This document shows, piece after piece, positions 52,278 through 62,420 of a stretch of 64,000 nt of DNA. The stretch's first letter is position 1; each line of letters starts with the position of its first letter. The DNA is from Prochlorococcus sp. AG-355-J04 (GTDB lineage: Bacteria > Cyanobacteriota > Cyanobacteriia > PCC-6307 > Cyanobiaceae). The notes beneath the pieces were generated by a model. The model was not told the origin of the DNA. It saw only the letters and a list, made by a program, of their open reading frames with translations, and did no database searches. Location of the stretch: contig QCDN01000004.1 in the NCBI GenBank assembly GCA_003280885.1, forward strand, positions 1-64,000, read 5' to 3'. Both the position numbers and the translations under genes were made by a program.

Positions 52278-53546
52278 TTAGCTTTTGGGAAGAATTATTT
52301 TAACACGATCAATTTTTGGACCTGACATAGAAATAACTTCAAATTTAATGTTATTAAAATCTAAAACGTCTCCAATTTTTGGAATCATTTGAAATCTTTC
52401 TAACATAAATCCAGCAAGGGTATGATAATCAGTACCTTCTGGAATAGAACATCCTAACTTTTTATTAATTTCAATAATTTCTGATTTTCCAGCTATAGAC
52501 CATTTTTTTGAGAAATTATCTAACATTCTCATATCTGAATAAATACTATTGTTGAGCATTTCCTCTCCAACTATTTCACCATTTAGATCAGCTGCAGTTA
52601 TGAGTCCCTCTGTTCCACCATGTTCATCAACTACTAGTAAGAAAGGATTGTAGTCTCTTACTATTGAAAATATTTCTGCTAATGAACTTGTTTCTATTAT
52701 TTTTGTAACTGGTAGAAGGAAGGGCTCCAATAAGGTATCGGCTTCCATTTCACCTTTTGATATTGGCTTAGCTAGATAACGTAAATCTAATACACCTAAT
52801 ACATCATCTAAAGACTCACCAATTACAAAGAAGCGAGCGTGGCGAGTTTTATCTACTTCTTTCATAAGTTCTGAAAAGGTTATATTTTTTGGCAAAGTTA
52901 CCATTTCAGATCTTGGAATCATTACTTCTTTAACCTGTGTATCTTTTAGAGCAAAAACTCCTTCAAGAATATTCTTCTCATCTGGTTTTAAACCTGTTAC
53001 ATTGTCTGTTTCTATAAGAGTTTCTAATTCTCCCGCTGATAAACCCGAGTTTAAAGAATCCCATTTGTTATTTAAATTGAACAAGCCCAAACAGGCGCTA
53101 GCAAAGAATTCTATTGTCGTAACTATAGGATTCATACCTTTTCTAACTGCATCGAATATTGTGGTTAACCTTAATGCAGCAGATTCTGGATTGTTAATTA
53201 CTAGGGCTTTAGGAATTAGTCCAGAAACAAGAGTAACAATTAAAACAACAAATAAAAATAATAGAAGATCATAAAATCTATTTGATAAGGTATTGTTTTT
53301 CCAGTAATTATTAGCAATGTTATTGCTGAGCCATCCAATCGCAATTAATGAAATTGTTACTCCAAATTGAGAAGCAATTAAAGAAGATCTAAAGCGTTTT
53401 TGAATTTTTAAAATTGAAAATGCTCCTTTCTTTTTTTCTTCTATTAACCTTAAAACTTTACTTGGCCTTATTAATAAAAAAGAGAGTTCACTCGCTGCGA
53501 AAAAAGCAGGTAAAAATAAAAGAAATAAAAGTAGAGTTATTTTCAT
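52278..53546 (-). CDS. CNNM/CorC-type hemolysin-like protein with CBS domains
   Basis: N-terminal TM domain, VKEVMIPRSEMVTLPKNITFSELM, VVDEHGGTEGLITAADL. Confidence 0.9.
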   Translation of the reverse strand: MKITLLLFLLFLPAFFAASELSFLLIRPSKVLRLIEEKKKGAFSILKIQKRFRSSLIASQFGVTISLIAIGWLSNNIANNYWKNNTLSNRFYDLLLFLFVVLIVTLVSGLIPKALVINNPESAALRLTTIFDAVRKGMNPIVTTIEFFASACLGLFNLNNKWDSLNSGLSAGELETLIETDNVTGLKPDEKNILEGVFALKDTQVKEVMIPRSEMVTLPKNITFSELMKEVDKTRHARFFVIGESLDDVLGVLDLRYLAKPISKGEMEADTLLEPFLLPVTKIIETSSLAEIFSIVRDYNPFLLVVDEHGGTEGLITAADLNGEIVGEEMLNNSIYSDMRMLDNFSKKWSIAGKSEIIEINKKLGCSIPEGTDYHTLAGFMLERFQMIPKIGDVLDFNNIKFEVISMSGPKIDRVKIILPKS

Positions 53547-53564
53547 TCAATGACAAATGAATAA

Positions 53565-53637
53565 TGGGGGTGGCGAGGATCGAACTCGCCTTAGCCAAAT
53601 TATGAGTTTGGTGCATTCACCAGATTGCTACACCCCC
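53565..53637 (-). tRNA. tRNA-Met (anticodon CAT)
   Basis: Reverse strand GGGGGTGTAGCAATCTGGTGAATGCACCAAACTCATAATTTGGCTAAGGCGAGTTCGATCCTCGCCACCCCCA. Confidence 0.92.
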
Positions 53638-53778
53638 AAGGGGATTTTTGTAATTTTAATTACATTGAATTTCAATATACAATATAAAAATAATATTTCA
53701 AAAAACACCTCATTAGGAAGTTTTTGTGAGATTTCTTTTTTTTCTTCTAATCTTTAAATATAAATTTAACTTTTATTA

Positions 53779-54339
53779 ATGGGTAATTTTTCGGAAAAGT
53801 ATGATTTAAAGAAAGCAAAATTGTTAAAACAGTTAATTGAAAAATCTTACAAGAAAGGAAACTTCACTTTATCTTCAGGAAAAAAAAGCAGTCATTACTT
53901 GAACTGTAAACCAGTGTCATTAAATGGCGAAGGCTTAAACTTAATAAGTGATTTATTTTTAGAGTTAAAGGACTCAAGGTCAAAAGCTGTAGCAGGATTG
54001 ACATTAGGTGCAGACCCTATAGTAAGTGGATTAATTGTCAAAGCAGCGTTGCATGGCCTAGACCTTGATGGTTTAATAATTCGGAAAGAAATCAAAAAAT
54101 ATGGTACCAAAGCTGGAATAGAGGGCCCTAGATTAGAAGAAGGAACTTTGGTAACTGTTTTAGAGGATGTCGTTACAACTGCTGGTTCAGTGATAAAAGC
54201 TATAAAAAAGTTACGCGAAAATAATTATGTTGTTGAGGAAGTTTTGTCTATAGTTGATAGGCAAGAAGGGGGGTTAGAAGCCCTTGAAGATGAAAATGTT
54301 AAATTAAAGAGTCTTTTTACAATAAAAGACTTTTTATAA
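53779..54339 (+). CDS. pyrE: Orotate phosphoribosyltransferase
   Basis: [40 protein letters not shown] loop. Confidence 0.96.
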   Translation: MGNFSEKYDLKKAKLLKQLIEKSYKKGNFTLSSGKKSSHYLNCKPVSLNGEGLNLISDLFLELKDSRSKAVAGLTLGADPIVSGLIVKAALHGLDLDGLIIRKEIKKYGTKAGIEGPRLEEGTLVTVLEDVVTTAGSVIKAIKKLRENNYVVEEVLSIVDRQEGGLEALEDENVKLKSLFTIKDFL

Positions 54340-54349
54340 TTATCTCAAA

Positions 54350-55186
54350 ATGCAAGATATAAAAAAAAAGTTTTGGCTTGAAAAATTTTATTGTTTTTCT
54401 ATTACTGGAAAAGATGCCAGAAAATTTTTGAATGGAATAACAACTAGTAATATTCTTAATTCAGAAAATAAAGTTATCAAAACTTGTTGGTTAACTCCAA
54501 ATGGAGTTCTAAGGTCATTAATTGAAATTATTTTTTTAGAGAGAAACTTAGAAGTAATTATCCTAGCGGGTAACACAAATGAAATAATTGATTACTTTAA
54601 TCAAATTATTTTTCCAGCGGATGATGTACTTCTAAGTGAACCTTTCTTGATAAATAGAATTCAGGAAATTGATGAATCTAGTTCATGGAGAACTTACCAG
54701 CCTATTTTCTTCAAAACAGAAGATAAAGAATTTGAAATATATAAAAATAAACTCAATTTACTAAATCCCAATGATCTAAAACTTTGGAAGATTAATCAAG
54801 CAATACCCTCATTAGAAATGGAAATAAACGGAAAAAATAATCCTCTTGAGCTTGGATTACAAGATCTTATAGATTTTAATAAAGGTTGTTATTTAGGACA
54901 AGAAACAATGTCAAAAATAAAAAATGTTTCTTCTTTAAAACAGGAAATAAGAATTTGGAAAACATTTGAATCTAATTTGAATTTAGAATTTGAAGATAAA
55001 AATTTATATATAAATTCTGCTAAGGATATTTCTGTAGGCAAAATCACTAGTTTTTTTAAATCAGATTCTCAAATAAAAGGTTTAGCAATGATAAAAAGAA
55101 AATATTTAGATGAAGGAAGTTATTTTTTTTCAGAAATTTTTGGAAAAATTATTATTAATAAATCCGTAGGATCAATTTTTCTTTAA
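54350..55186 (+). CDS. YgfZ/GcvT-like folate-binding protein
   Basis: ITGKDARKFLNGITTSNI, DLIDFNKGCYLGQETMSKI (KGCYxGQE). Confidence 0.9.
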   Translation: MQDIKKKFWLEKFYCFSITGKDARKFLNGITTSNILNSENKVIKTCWLTPNGVLRSLIEIIFLERNLEVIILAGNTNEIIDYFNQIIFPADDVLLSEPFLINRIQEIDESSSWRTYQPIFFKTEDKEFEIYKNKLNLLNPNDLKLWKINQAIPSLEMEINGKNNPLELGLQDLIDFNKGCYLGQETMSKIKNVSSLKQEIRIWKTFESNLNLEFEDKNLYINSAKDISVGKITSFFKSDSQIKGLAMIKRKYLDEGSYFFSEIFGKIIINKSVGSIFL

Positions 55187-56590
55187 TTGATTTTTGATTA
55201 AATATTCTGCAATTTGTAGAGTAGCCAAACAATCATCTTTGTTATATTGGATAATTTTTTTTAAAAATATTTCGTTTTCTGTAATTTGATATTGAATCCA
55301 CCAATAAAGGGCTTTCGAGCCACTTACATTTTTCTGCATCCATTCAAATCCAAGCCAATTAGAAACTGTTTTTAAGCCATAGTTTTTTAGTGGTAATATC
55401 CAAGACTTTCTTATGAAGGTATGTAAGTCTATAAATCTTGAGGTAAGTGAATCAATTTCTTCAAAACTAAAATTTAGGTTTTTAGCAATATTAATTATTG
55501 CTATCTTTTCAGTTTCTCCGTAATGTAAAACTGGCCATTCCTTCTGTGAAAAAAGTATTTCAATAATTTTCCTGTAAGACTCTTCTTTATTGTTTTGGAG
55601 ATTTAAAATTGGTATATAAATAAGAGCTTCTTTTTTTGTAAACAAATTATTTATTTTTAAAAAACCATATAAAAAGTCATGCTTATCATCTGGATTTGAC
55701 TCAATATCAAATACATAAAATCCCGAATATGTTTTTTCTAGTAGATCGTTAGTATCACTTTTATTGGCAATGCGATATGGTTCCCCAGAAATATAAGCTT
55801 GTGCTTGCTTTACAAATATGGACGCTTTTTCATACTTTTGATCGTTGAATTTAGACAATTTCTCTCCAAGTTGTTTTTCGCTATACGAAGCTAATGTTTG
55901 CGTATTAGATATTCCATTTGTTATTAGTAATGAGGCCGTTTTGGATCCTATCCCATCTATATCTGTTAGATATCCATTTTCTTTTGCTTCTTTGTCACAA
56001 AATTTTTGCCATGAGCAAATAGTACATTTTTTTCTATCTTGAGTTATTTCTGGCATAAATCCCTTCAAGCATTCATTCAAACTTAATAAAATATTCAAAA
56101 CTTTTTTTCTTAATTTTTTATTTAAATAAATTTCTTCAACATTTACTTTTTTATCAAAACTTGAAATTACTAGTCCTTTCTCAATTTTAGATTCTTGAAA
56201 AGATTCCAAAAGCATAGAACTAAAAGTTAAGTCGAATAAATGTTCTTTAGTGGTTTTGTGGCCTAACTTATAAACAGCAGGTAAATATTTATATTGTCCC
56301 CATTTACTTTTACCTTTAGTCTTTACAAGTAATTGTGGACGTATCTCTGCGTTAATATTTTGGAAAAGATCCTCTTTGATTTTTAATCCAATTACCCCTT
56401 TATAACCATTTTCACAGGCTTTTAATCCTGTATATATTTCACTATTACAAAATTCAGAGAAAATCTGAAATTGATTAATTTTATCTATAGCTTTATGGGG
56501 AGACCAAACTTCATAAGATTTTTTACCCTTAAAATCTAGCCATGCTTTTCTTTTGCATCTTATAAAACTTTTTAAATGAAGAGAATTCAA
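55172..56590 (-). CDS. TM0106-like RecB-family nuclease with HhH and RNase H-like region
   Basis: IRCKRKAWLDF...CTICSWQKFC cysteines; HhH-like DIDGIGSKTASLLITNG; YVFDIESNPDDKHDFLYGF...YNKDDCLATLQIAEYL. Confidence 0.75.
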   Translation of the reverse strand: MNSLHLKSFIRCKRKAWLDFKGKKSYEVWSPHKAIDKINQFQIFSEFCNSEIYTGLKACENGYKGVIGLKIKEDLFQNINAEIRPQLLVKTKGKSKWGQYKYLPAVYKLGHKTTKEHLFDLTFSSMLLESFQESKIEKGLVISSFDKKVNVEEIYLNKKLRKKVLNILLSLNECLKGFMPEITQDRKKCTICSWQKFCDKEAKENGYLTDIDGIGSKTASLLITNGISNTQTLASYSEKQLGEKLSKFNDQKYEKASIFVKQAQAYISGEPYRIANKSDTNDLLEKTYSGFYVFDIESNPDDKHDFLYGFLKINNLFTKKEALIYIPILNLQNNKEESYRKIIEILFSQKEWPVLHYGETEKIAIINIAKNLNFSFEEIDSLTSRFIDLHTFIRKSWILPLKNYGLKTVSNWLGFEWMQKNVSGSKALYWWIQYQITENEIFLKKIIQYNKDDCLATLQIAEYLIKNQLKKN

Positions 56591-56670
56591 ATTATTTTTT
56601 AAGAGCGGTTTTAAAATTTACTCATATAAATTAGTATAGATAATTAGAAGAAATCAAGGAACTTTTAAAT

Positions 56671-58125
56671 GTGACAGCTGATAAATTAGATAAGATAAAA
56701 TTTGGAACTGATGGGTGGAGAGGAATCATTGGATTTGATTTTAATTTGTCCAATCTTTCAAGAGTTGTTGTTGCTGCATGCCAGGAGTTGCATTATCAAT
56801 TCTATAAAGAAGTTAGTTCAAAGAAAATTATTATTGGATATGATCGTAGATTTATGGCTTATGAATTTGCCAAGCAAATAGTACCTTTTGTAAGAGGATG
56901 TGGTTTTGAACCGATCTTATCTAGTAGCTTTGTTACAACACCCTCTTGTAGTTTCTATGCCAAAGAAGTCGGTTGTCTTGGAGCGTTAGTAATTACCGCA
57001 AGTCATAATCCATATAATTGGCTAGGTCTGAAAATAAAGAGCTTTAATGGATGTTCTGTTGACGAATCTTTTACAAGTGAAGTTGAAAAAAGATTAATGC
57101 TTGGAAATTCAATTGAAAAAATAGATGGTATTAATCAATTGGTAGATATTAAGAAATTTCATTTAGATAGAATTAAATCCCTTTTTGATATTGACTATAT
57201 TTCCAAGAGATTAAAAAAAATGAAATTGAGAATTTTTGTAGATTCTATGCATGGTTCAGCTGCAAATTGTATGTCTGAGATTTTTGCCTCTAATGATTTA
57301 GAAGTTATTTCAGAAATCAGGAAAGATGCTGATCCTTTTTTTGGAGGAAAACCTCCCGAACCTCTTTTGAATTATGCAGATGATCTAAAACAAACACTAA
57401 TGAAAAATTCAACAAATGAAGTGAAAACTTTAGGAATTATATTTGATGGTGATGGTGATAGAATTGCGGCAATTGATGAAAAAGGAAGATACTCTAGTAC
57501 TCAAGATTTACTCCCATACTTTATTAGCTATTTGGGCGAAATTAAAAATAATTCTTATCCAGTTTTAAAGACTGTTAGTGGTTCAGATATTATTAAAAAT
57601 ATATCAGTGAGTCAAAATAGAGATGTTTTTGAACTTCCAGTTGGCTTTAAATATATTGCTGAAAAAATGATTAAAGAAAAAATATTTATTGGAGGAGAGG
57701 AATCTGGGGGAGTTGGTTTTGGTGACTTTATGCCTGAAAGAGATGCTCTATATGCAGCGATGGTTTTATTAAATGGAATTGCTGAAAAATCTCAATATTT
57801 ACATGAAACCTTAGATGAAATTCAAAAAGATTTTGGGCCAAGTTTTTATAAAAGAATTGATATTAAATTTCCAAATCAGTCAGAAAAAAATAACGTAAAA
57901 GAATTTATCATAGATAATATTCCTGAGAATATTAATAATCACAAGTTAAAAAGTATCTCAAAGATTGATGGAATAAAGTTGAGAATTGATAAAAATTTTT
58001 GGCTTCTTTTTAGGTTTTCAGGAACGGAACCTCTTTTAAGGTTATATTGTGAAGCACCAAAAGAATCTTATCTAATTGAGGTATTAGAGTGGGGTCAAGA
58101 ATTTATAAATTTGGCAGGAAAATAA
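56671..58125 (+). CDS. Phosphoglucomutase/phosphomannomutase family protein
   Basis: IKFGTDGWRGIIG, ITASHNPYNWLGLK, FDGDGDRIAAID, RFSGTEPLLRLYCE; GTG start. Confidence 0.94.
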   Translation: MTADKLDKIKFGTDGWRGIIGFDFNLSNLSRVVVAACQELHYQFYKEVSSKKIIIGYDRRFMAYEFAKQIVPFVRGCGFEPILSSSFVTTPSCSFYAKEVGCLGALVITASHNPYNWLGLKIKSFNGCSVDESFTSEVEKRLMLGNSIEKIDGINQLVDIKKFHLDRIKSLFDIDYISKRLKKMKLRIFVDSMHGSAANCMSEIFASNDLEVISEIRKDADPFFGGKPPEPLLNYADDLKQTLMKNSTNEVKTLGIIFDGDGDRIAAIDEKGRYSSTQDLLPYFISYLGEIKNNSYPVLKTVSGSDIIKNISVSQNRDVFELPVGFKYIAEKMIKEKIFIGGEESGGVGFGDFMPERDALYAAMVLLNGIAEKSQYLHETLDEIQKDFGPSFYKRIDIKFPNQSEKNNVKEFIIDNIPENINNHKLKSISKIDGIKLRIDKNFWLLFRFSGTEPLLRLYCEAPKESYLIEVLEWGQEFINLAGK

Positions 58126-58127
58126 GG

Positions 58128-58703
58128 ATGAAAAATTTATTTTTAGCGAGTAAAAATAAAGGTAAAATTGAAGAATATAAGAAATTGCTGGCTGGAGTTA
58201 ATTGTAAATTGTTACTCCAGCCAGAATCATTAGAAGTTGAAGAGGATGGACTGACATTTAGAGATAATGCAATTAAAAAAGCAAGTGAAGTTTCGAGAAA
58301 AACAAATAATTTCTCAATAGCAGATGATTCAGGAATTTGTATTGAAGCACTAGATGGTAAGCCTGGTATTTACTCATCTAGATATGCAGAAAATGATCAG
58401 AAGAGAATTGCACGAGTTTTAGAAGAACTTGATGGAGTTCAAAATAGAAATGCTTTTTTTATTGCCAATATTTGTGTTTGTTCCCCAAATGGTGAAGTGA
58501 TTATTGAATCTGAGGCCAAATGTCATGGGAATATTATTTTAAACCCGAGAGGAAAAGGTGGTTTTGGGTATGATCCAATTTTTGAGGAGAGTCATACCAG
58601 ATTAACTTTCGCGGAAATGAATAATGATATTAAAGACTCTTGTAGTCATAGAGGTAAAGCATTAAAAAAGATTATTCCAGATTTAATTGATATTTTTTCT
58701 TAA
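58128..58703 (+). CDS. rdgB: XTP/dITP diphosphatase (RdgB/HAM1 family)
   Basis: LFLASKNKGKIEEYKKLL, ADDSGICIEALDGKPGIYSSRYA, GFGYDPIF; start moved to ATG at 58128. Confidence 0.95.
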   Translation: MKNLFLASKNKGKIEEYKKLLAGVNCKLLLQPESLEVEEDGLTFRDNAIKKASEVSRKTNNFSIADDSGICIEALDGKPGIYSSRYAENDQKRIARVLEELDGVQNRNAFFIANICVCSPNGEVIIESEAKCHGNIILNPRGKGGFGYDPIFEESHTRLTFAEMNNDIKDSCSHRGKALKKIIPDLIDIFS

Positions 58704-58705
58704 AT

Positions 58706-60229
58706 TCAATTAACCCAAGATCCATGAAGGCCATGAGGAATTGAAATGGGTAATTCATAAACAGCTAATTCTTTTAAGTCTTTTGCGTCTAATATCACTA
58801 AATCGCTTCCTCTTCTTTCTCCGTTCCATAGAAGTATAAATAAAAATCCCTCATCTTCTTTTGAAGAGTTTTCTGATGGAACCATAATTGGTTCACTAAC
58901 AAAACCACTTGGACCTGCTGACCAAAAAATCTCTTCCCTAGAAGTTAAATTTATTTTTTTTATTGCTTGAAGAGGAGCATTCCCCAGCTTTTGTGATGTG
59001 CTTGCCATCCAACTAAAAGTTGCTTTTAATCCTAAGTTTTTAGGATTAACAACAGCAAATTCACAACATTGTTCACTGAAAGTTTCAAGTTCACAAGTTT
59101 TTGTCTTTAGATCGATAATTGATCTTTTCAGTTTTCCTTCTGGATATTTATCAAAATCAATATCCCTAAAATTCTCGTCTGGACCAACTGAAGGGAAATC
59201 ATCATAAAAAATACTATCTAATACGATTTTGGAATCTTTTTCAAATGCGTTTACATGATGAAAAACGAATCCTTCTGGAGCATCTATTGTTAAAGGAGGC
59301 TGTCCTCTAAATAATCCACTTTCTCTGGGGATGATAAAAAACTTAGCCTTTTTATTTGGGTTTGACTTTAGACATTGTGCTGCTCCTTTTTGACCCATTA
59401 CAAATGGAAGAGGATTGAAATCAATAGCATTCTGTAAAAATATTGCCCAATTAGTTGTAATTGCGAAATCATGAAGGAATGCAAAGCCATTAAAGGTATC
59501 TTTTCTGTCAAAAATGAGCTCTCCAGAATTTGTACAAGCATTATCAAATTCCATTAATCTAATGGTACTTTTTGGCCCTGTTTGTACTCCAAAAGTGACT
59601 AAAAGTTCTGAAGATGAATTTGAGTTTAGGTCTGTTTTGGGATGAGCACTAAATGCTTCGTTAGGCTTGAGTACTCCTTTTAATGTTGTTAAACCAATAG
59701 TTTCAAGACTATCAGGATCCATTGCATGTGGACCTGCTGCTTCCCATAATGCGAGAATTTCATCTCCTAATTTAATGACATGAGTATTAGCGATATTCTT
59801 GAATTTTAGATCTAATGCATTATTTAAAATTCCTCCATTTTTTTGTGTTCCAAAAACACCTCTATAAATAAATTTATCTATTTTTTCTTCCTCCAAATAG
59901 CCTTTAGTTTTAACGAATCTATTTGTTAAGAATGGCTGACCATCTTCGAATTTTATGGATGTTATCATCCCATCTCCATCAAATGGATGATGAACCCATT
60001 GTCCACCTCTCTCTAATATTCCTGGTCCATTTCTTAATAATGTTCCATTTAAATTTTTAATATCATTACCTTTGCTAATTTTTAGAGGCTCTTTAGTTAG
60101 CTCTTTTTCTACATTTTGATAAGCACTTGACCAATCTTCTTTTTTAAAAATATTAAGTTTATCAATTTTTTTATCTTGTAAATTAGTCACAACAAAATAA
60201 TCACTTTGTATATCTTCGCCAAAAATCAA
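58706..60229 (-). CDS. Carotenoid cleavage oxygenase family protein
   Basis: LNGTLLRNGPGILERGGQWVHHPFDGDGMI, FLHDFAITTNWAIFL, PHGLHGSWV. Confidence 0.9.
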   Translation of the reverse strand: MIFGEDIQSDYFVVTNLQDKKIDKLNIFKKEDWSSAYQNVEKELTKEPLKISKGNDIKNLNGTLLRNGPGILERGGQWVHHPFDGDGMITSIKFEDGQPFLTNRFVKTKGYLEEEKIDKFIYRGVFGTQKNGGILNNALDLKFKNIANTHVIKLGDEILALWEAAGPHAMDPDSLETIGLTTLKGVLKPNEAFSAHPKTDLNSNSSSELLVTFGVQTGPKSTIRLMEFDNACTNSGELIFDRKDTFNGFAFLHDFAITTNWAIFLQNAIDFNPLPFVMGQKGAAQCLKSNPNKKAKFFIIPRESGLFRGQPPLTIDAPEGFVFHHVNAFEKDSKIVLDSIFYDDFPSVGPDENFRDIDFDKYPEGKLKRSIIDLKTKTCELETFSEQCCEFAVVNPKNLGLKATFSWMASTSQKLGNAPLQAIKKINLTSREEIFWSAGPSGFVSEPIMVPSENSSKEDEGFLFILLWNGERRGSDLVILDAKDLKELAVYELPISIPHGLHGSWVN

Positions 60230-60262
60230 CTGAATTGTGGCTGATTCGAAATAATTCCTATT

Positions 60263-60868
60263 TTATTGTTTTTCTAACATTCCTTTACTGCTTGGAATTG
60301 AATCAGATCTTCTTGGATCTATCTCGGTAGCCATTCTCATTGCTCTTGAAAAAGCTTTAAAGCAGGCCTCAACTATGTGATGTGAATTACTTCCTCGTAT
60401 TTGATTAATATGCAGAGTGATGCCGCTGTTATTTACAAAGGCAATAAAAAACTCTCTTACTAGTTCAGTATCATAATTTCCTATTCTAGGAGCTTTTAAT
60501 TGAAGATCATAAGATAGATGCGGTCTCCCAGAGCAGTCTAAAGTGACTTGAACTAATGCTTCATCTAATGGGGCAAAGAAATGTCCAAATCTGCTTATTC
60601 CTTTTCTTTCTCCCAAGGCTTTTGAAAATGCTTTGCCTAATGCGATTCCTACATCTTCATTTGTATGATGGTCATCAATATGGGTATCTCCAATTGCTTT
60701 TATTTTTAAATCGAACAAACCATGACTGGATATTTGATGAAGCATATGATCTAGGAATGGTATCCCGGTATCAATCTCAGAAATTCCATTTCCATCTAAG
60801 TTTATAAATACAGAAATATCTGTTTCATTCGTTTTTCTTTTTATTTCAGATTGCCTTAGAGATGACAT
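60263..60868 (-). CDS. hisB: Imidazoleglycerol-phosphate dehydratase
   Basis: [48 protein letters not shown]; start placed at MSSLRQSE, 3' of fabI stop. Confidence 0.96.
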   Translation of the reverse strand: MSSLRQSEIKRKTNETDISVFINLDGNGISEIDTGIPFLDHMLHQISSHGLFDLKIKAIGDTHIDDHHTNEDVGIALGKAFSKALGERKGISRFGHFFAPLDEALVQVTLDCSGRPHLSYDLQLKAPRIGNYDTELVREFFIAFVNNSGITLHINQIRGSNSHHIVEACFKAFSRAMRMATEIDPRRSDSIPSSKGMLEKQ

Positions 60869-60887
60869 TTTATGCAAAAAACTTAGT

Positions 60888-61670
60888 TTACATTCCATTA
60901 ATGCAGTAACCCGCATCAACGTAAATTGTTTGGCCTGAAATGCCGCTAGAGAGATCACTTAATAAAAAAGCAGCTGTATTACCTACTTCTGTTTGAGTGA
61001 CTGTTCTGCGTAAAGGAGCCTTTTCTTCAACATTGTGAATCATATCTAAAATGCCACCTATAGCAGAACTCGCAAGTGTTCTTATAGGCCCAGCACTTAT
61101 TGCGTTAACTCTGACTTGTTTTTCGGGACCAAGTTCTGCAGAAAGATATCTTACTGAAGCTTCTAAAGCTGCTTTAGCAACTCCCATCACGTTATAGTTA
61201 GGAATCGCCCTTTCTGAACCTAAATAAGTTAATGAGACAACTCCAGCACCATCACTAAAAAGTGGTTTTGCTGCTTTGCATAAAGGTGCTAACGAATACG
61301 CACTTATATTAAGAGCCCTATCAAAACCCTCTGAAGTGGTAGCACTATAATCTCCAATCAATTCATCGCGTCCTGCAAATGCTAGGCAGTGAACTAATCC
61401 GTCAATTTGCCCCCAGTTGTCTTTTATATTTTTAAAGATTTCTTCAATTTGAGCTGGATTTTGAACATCAAGAGGCAAAAATAATGATGGGTTTAAAGGT
61501 TCAGTTAGTTCTCTAACTTTAGACTCGAATCTTCCCTTATCATCAGGCAAATATGTGATTCCAAGTTCTGCGCCAGCTTTTGAAAGTTGTTGAGCGATAC
61601 CCCATGCTATTGAACGATTGTTGGCAATTCCCGTAACAAGAATTTTTTTACCAGTTAGATTTAGAAGCAT
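60888..61670 (-). CDS. fabI: Enoyl-[acyl-carrier-protein] reductase (NADH)
   Basis: [50 protein letters not shown]. Confidence 0.97.
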   Translation of the reverse strand: MLLNLTGKKILVTGIANNRSIAWGIAQQLSKAGAELGITYLPDDKGRFESKVRELTEPLNPSLFLPLDVQNPAQIEEIFKNIKDNWGQIDGLVHCLAFAGRDELIGDYSATTSEGFDRALNISAYSLAPLCKAAKPLFSDGAGVVSLTYLGSERAIPNYNVMGVAKAALEASVRYLSAELGPEKQVRVNAISAGPIRTLASSAIGGILDMIHNVEEKAPLRRTVTQTEVGNTAAFLLSDLSSGISGQTIYVDAGYCINGM

Positions 61671-61769
61671 TTTGTTTATTATTTCTATTATTCTCCTATA
61701 TAAAAGTACCTATCTTTACGGATTACTGCAAAATATACAATAATTTTCAAATAACAAAGAATTTTTAAC

Positions 61770-62369
61770 TTGAACATGGTAAGAACAAATTCTATGGTTT
61801 TGGAATTAGGTTTTCAATTACCGAATTTCGCAATGTTAAATGCTAATTCTTCAAAAAATGAATATTTTAATTCTCATAATCTAGATAATCGGCATTTACT
61901 TTTAATGTTTATTTGTGCCCATTGCCCATTTGTTAAATATATTGAGAATCAAATTTTCACCTTAAGTAAAGAAATTGAAAATACAGTTCAAACAGTTGCA
62001 ATTTCTAGTAATGATATTGTCACTCATCCTTCAGATTCTCCTAAAAATTTGAGATTACAAGCACAAACACTGGGATGGAGTTTTCCTTATCTATATGATG
62101 AAAATCAAAATTTTGCTAAGAAACTAAAAGCGGCATGCACCCCAGATTTTTATCTTTTTTCAAATGAAGGAGATGGTGATTTTTTATTGTATTATCATGG
62201 CCAATTAGACGAAAGTAGACCAGGTAATAATATCCCTCTATCTGGAAAAGATTTGCTCTCTGCCGTAAAAGATTTGAATCAAGATAATTCTTATCCTTCA
62301 AATCAAATGCCTTCTTTAGGTTGCAATATAAAATGGACTCCTGGTAAAGAACCAAGTTGGTTTAAATGA
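61770..62369 (+). CDS. Thioredoxin-fold redoxin (AhpC/TSA-like)
   Basis: LLMFICAHCPFVKYIENQI, CTPDFYLFSNEG. Confidence 0.85.
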   Translation: MNMVRTNSMVLELGFQLPNFAMLNANSSKNEYFNSHNLDNRHLLLMFICAHCPFVKYIENQIFTLSKEIENTVQTVAISSNDIVTHPSDSPKNLRLQAQTLGWSFPYLYDENQNFAKKLKAACTPDFYLFSNEGDGDFLLYYHGQLDESRPGNNIPLSGKDLLSAVKDLNQDNSYPSNQMPSLGCNIKWTPGKEPSWFK

Positions 62370-62420
62370 ATTAAAATTTTTTTACCCATAGAAATATGGT
62401 TTAGGGTTAATATATTTACT

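Noticed and set aside
53557-53757. 66-aa ORF starting MNNGGGEDRTRLSQIM
   Set aside because: Its first 80 nt are the antisense of tRNA-Met(CAT).
58089-58127. Upstream start for the rdgB-like ORF
   Set aside because: Overlaps the conserved phosphomutase C-terminus; ATG at 58128 gives the expected MKNLFLASKNKGK N-terminus.
60869-60958. N-terminal extension of HisB in the ORF track
   Set aside because: Overlaps the conserved 3' end of fabI; MSSLRQSE at 60868 is the natural start.
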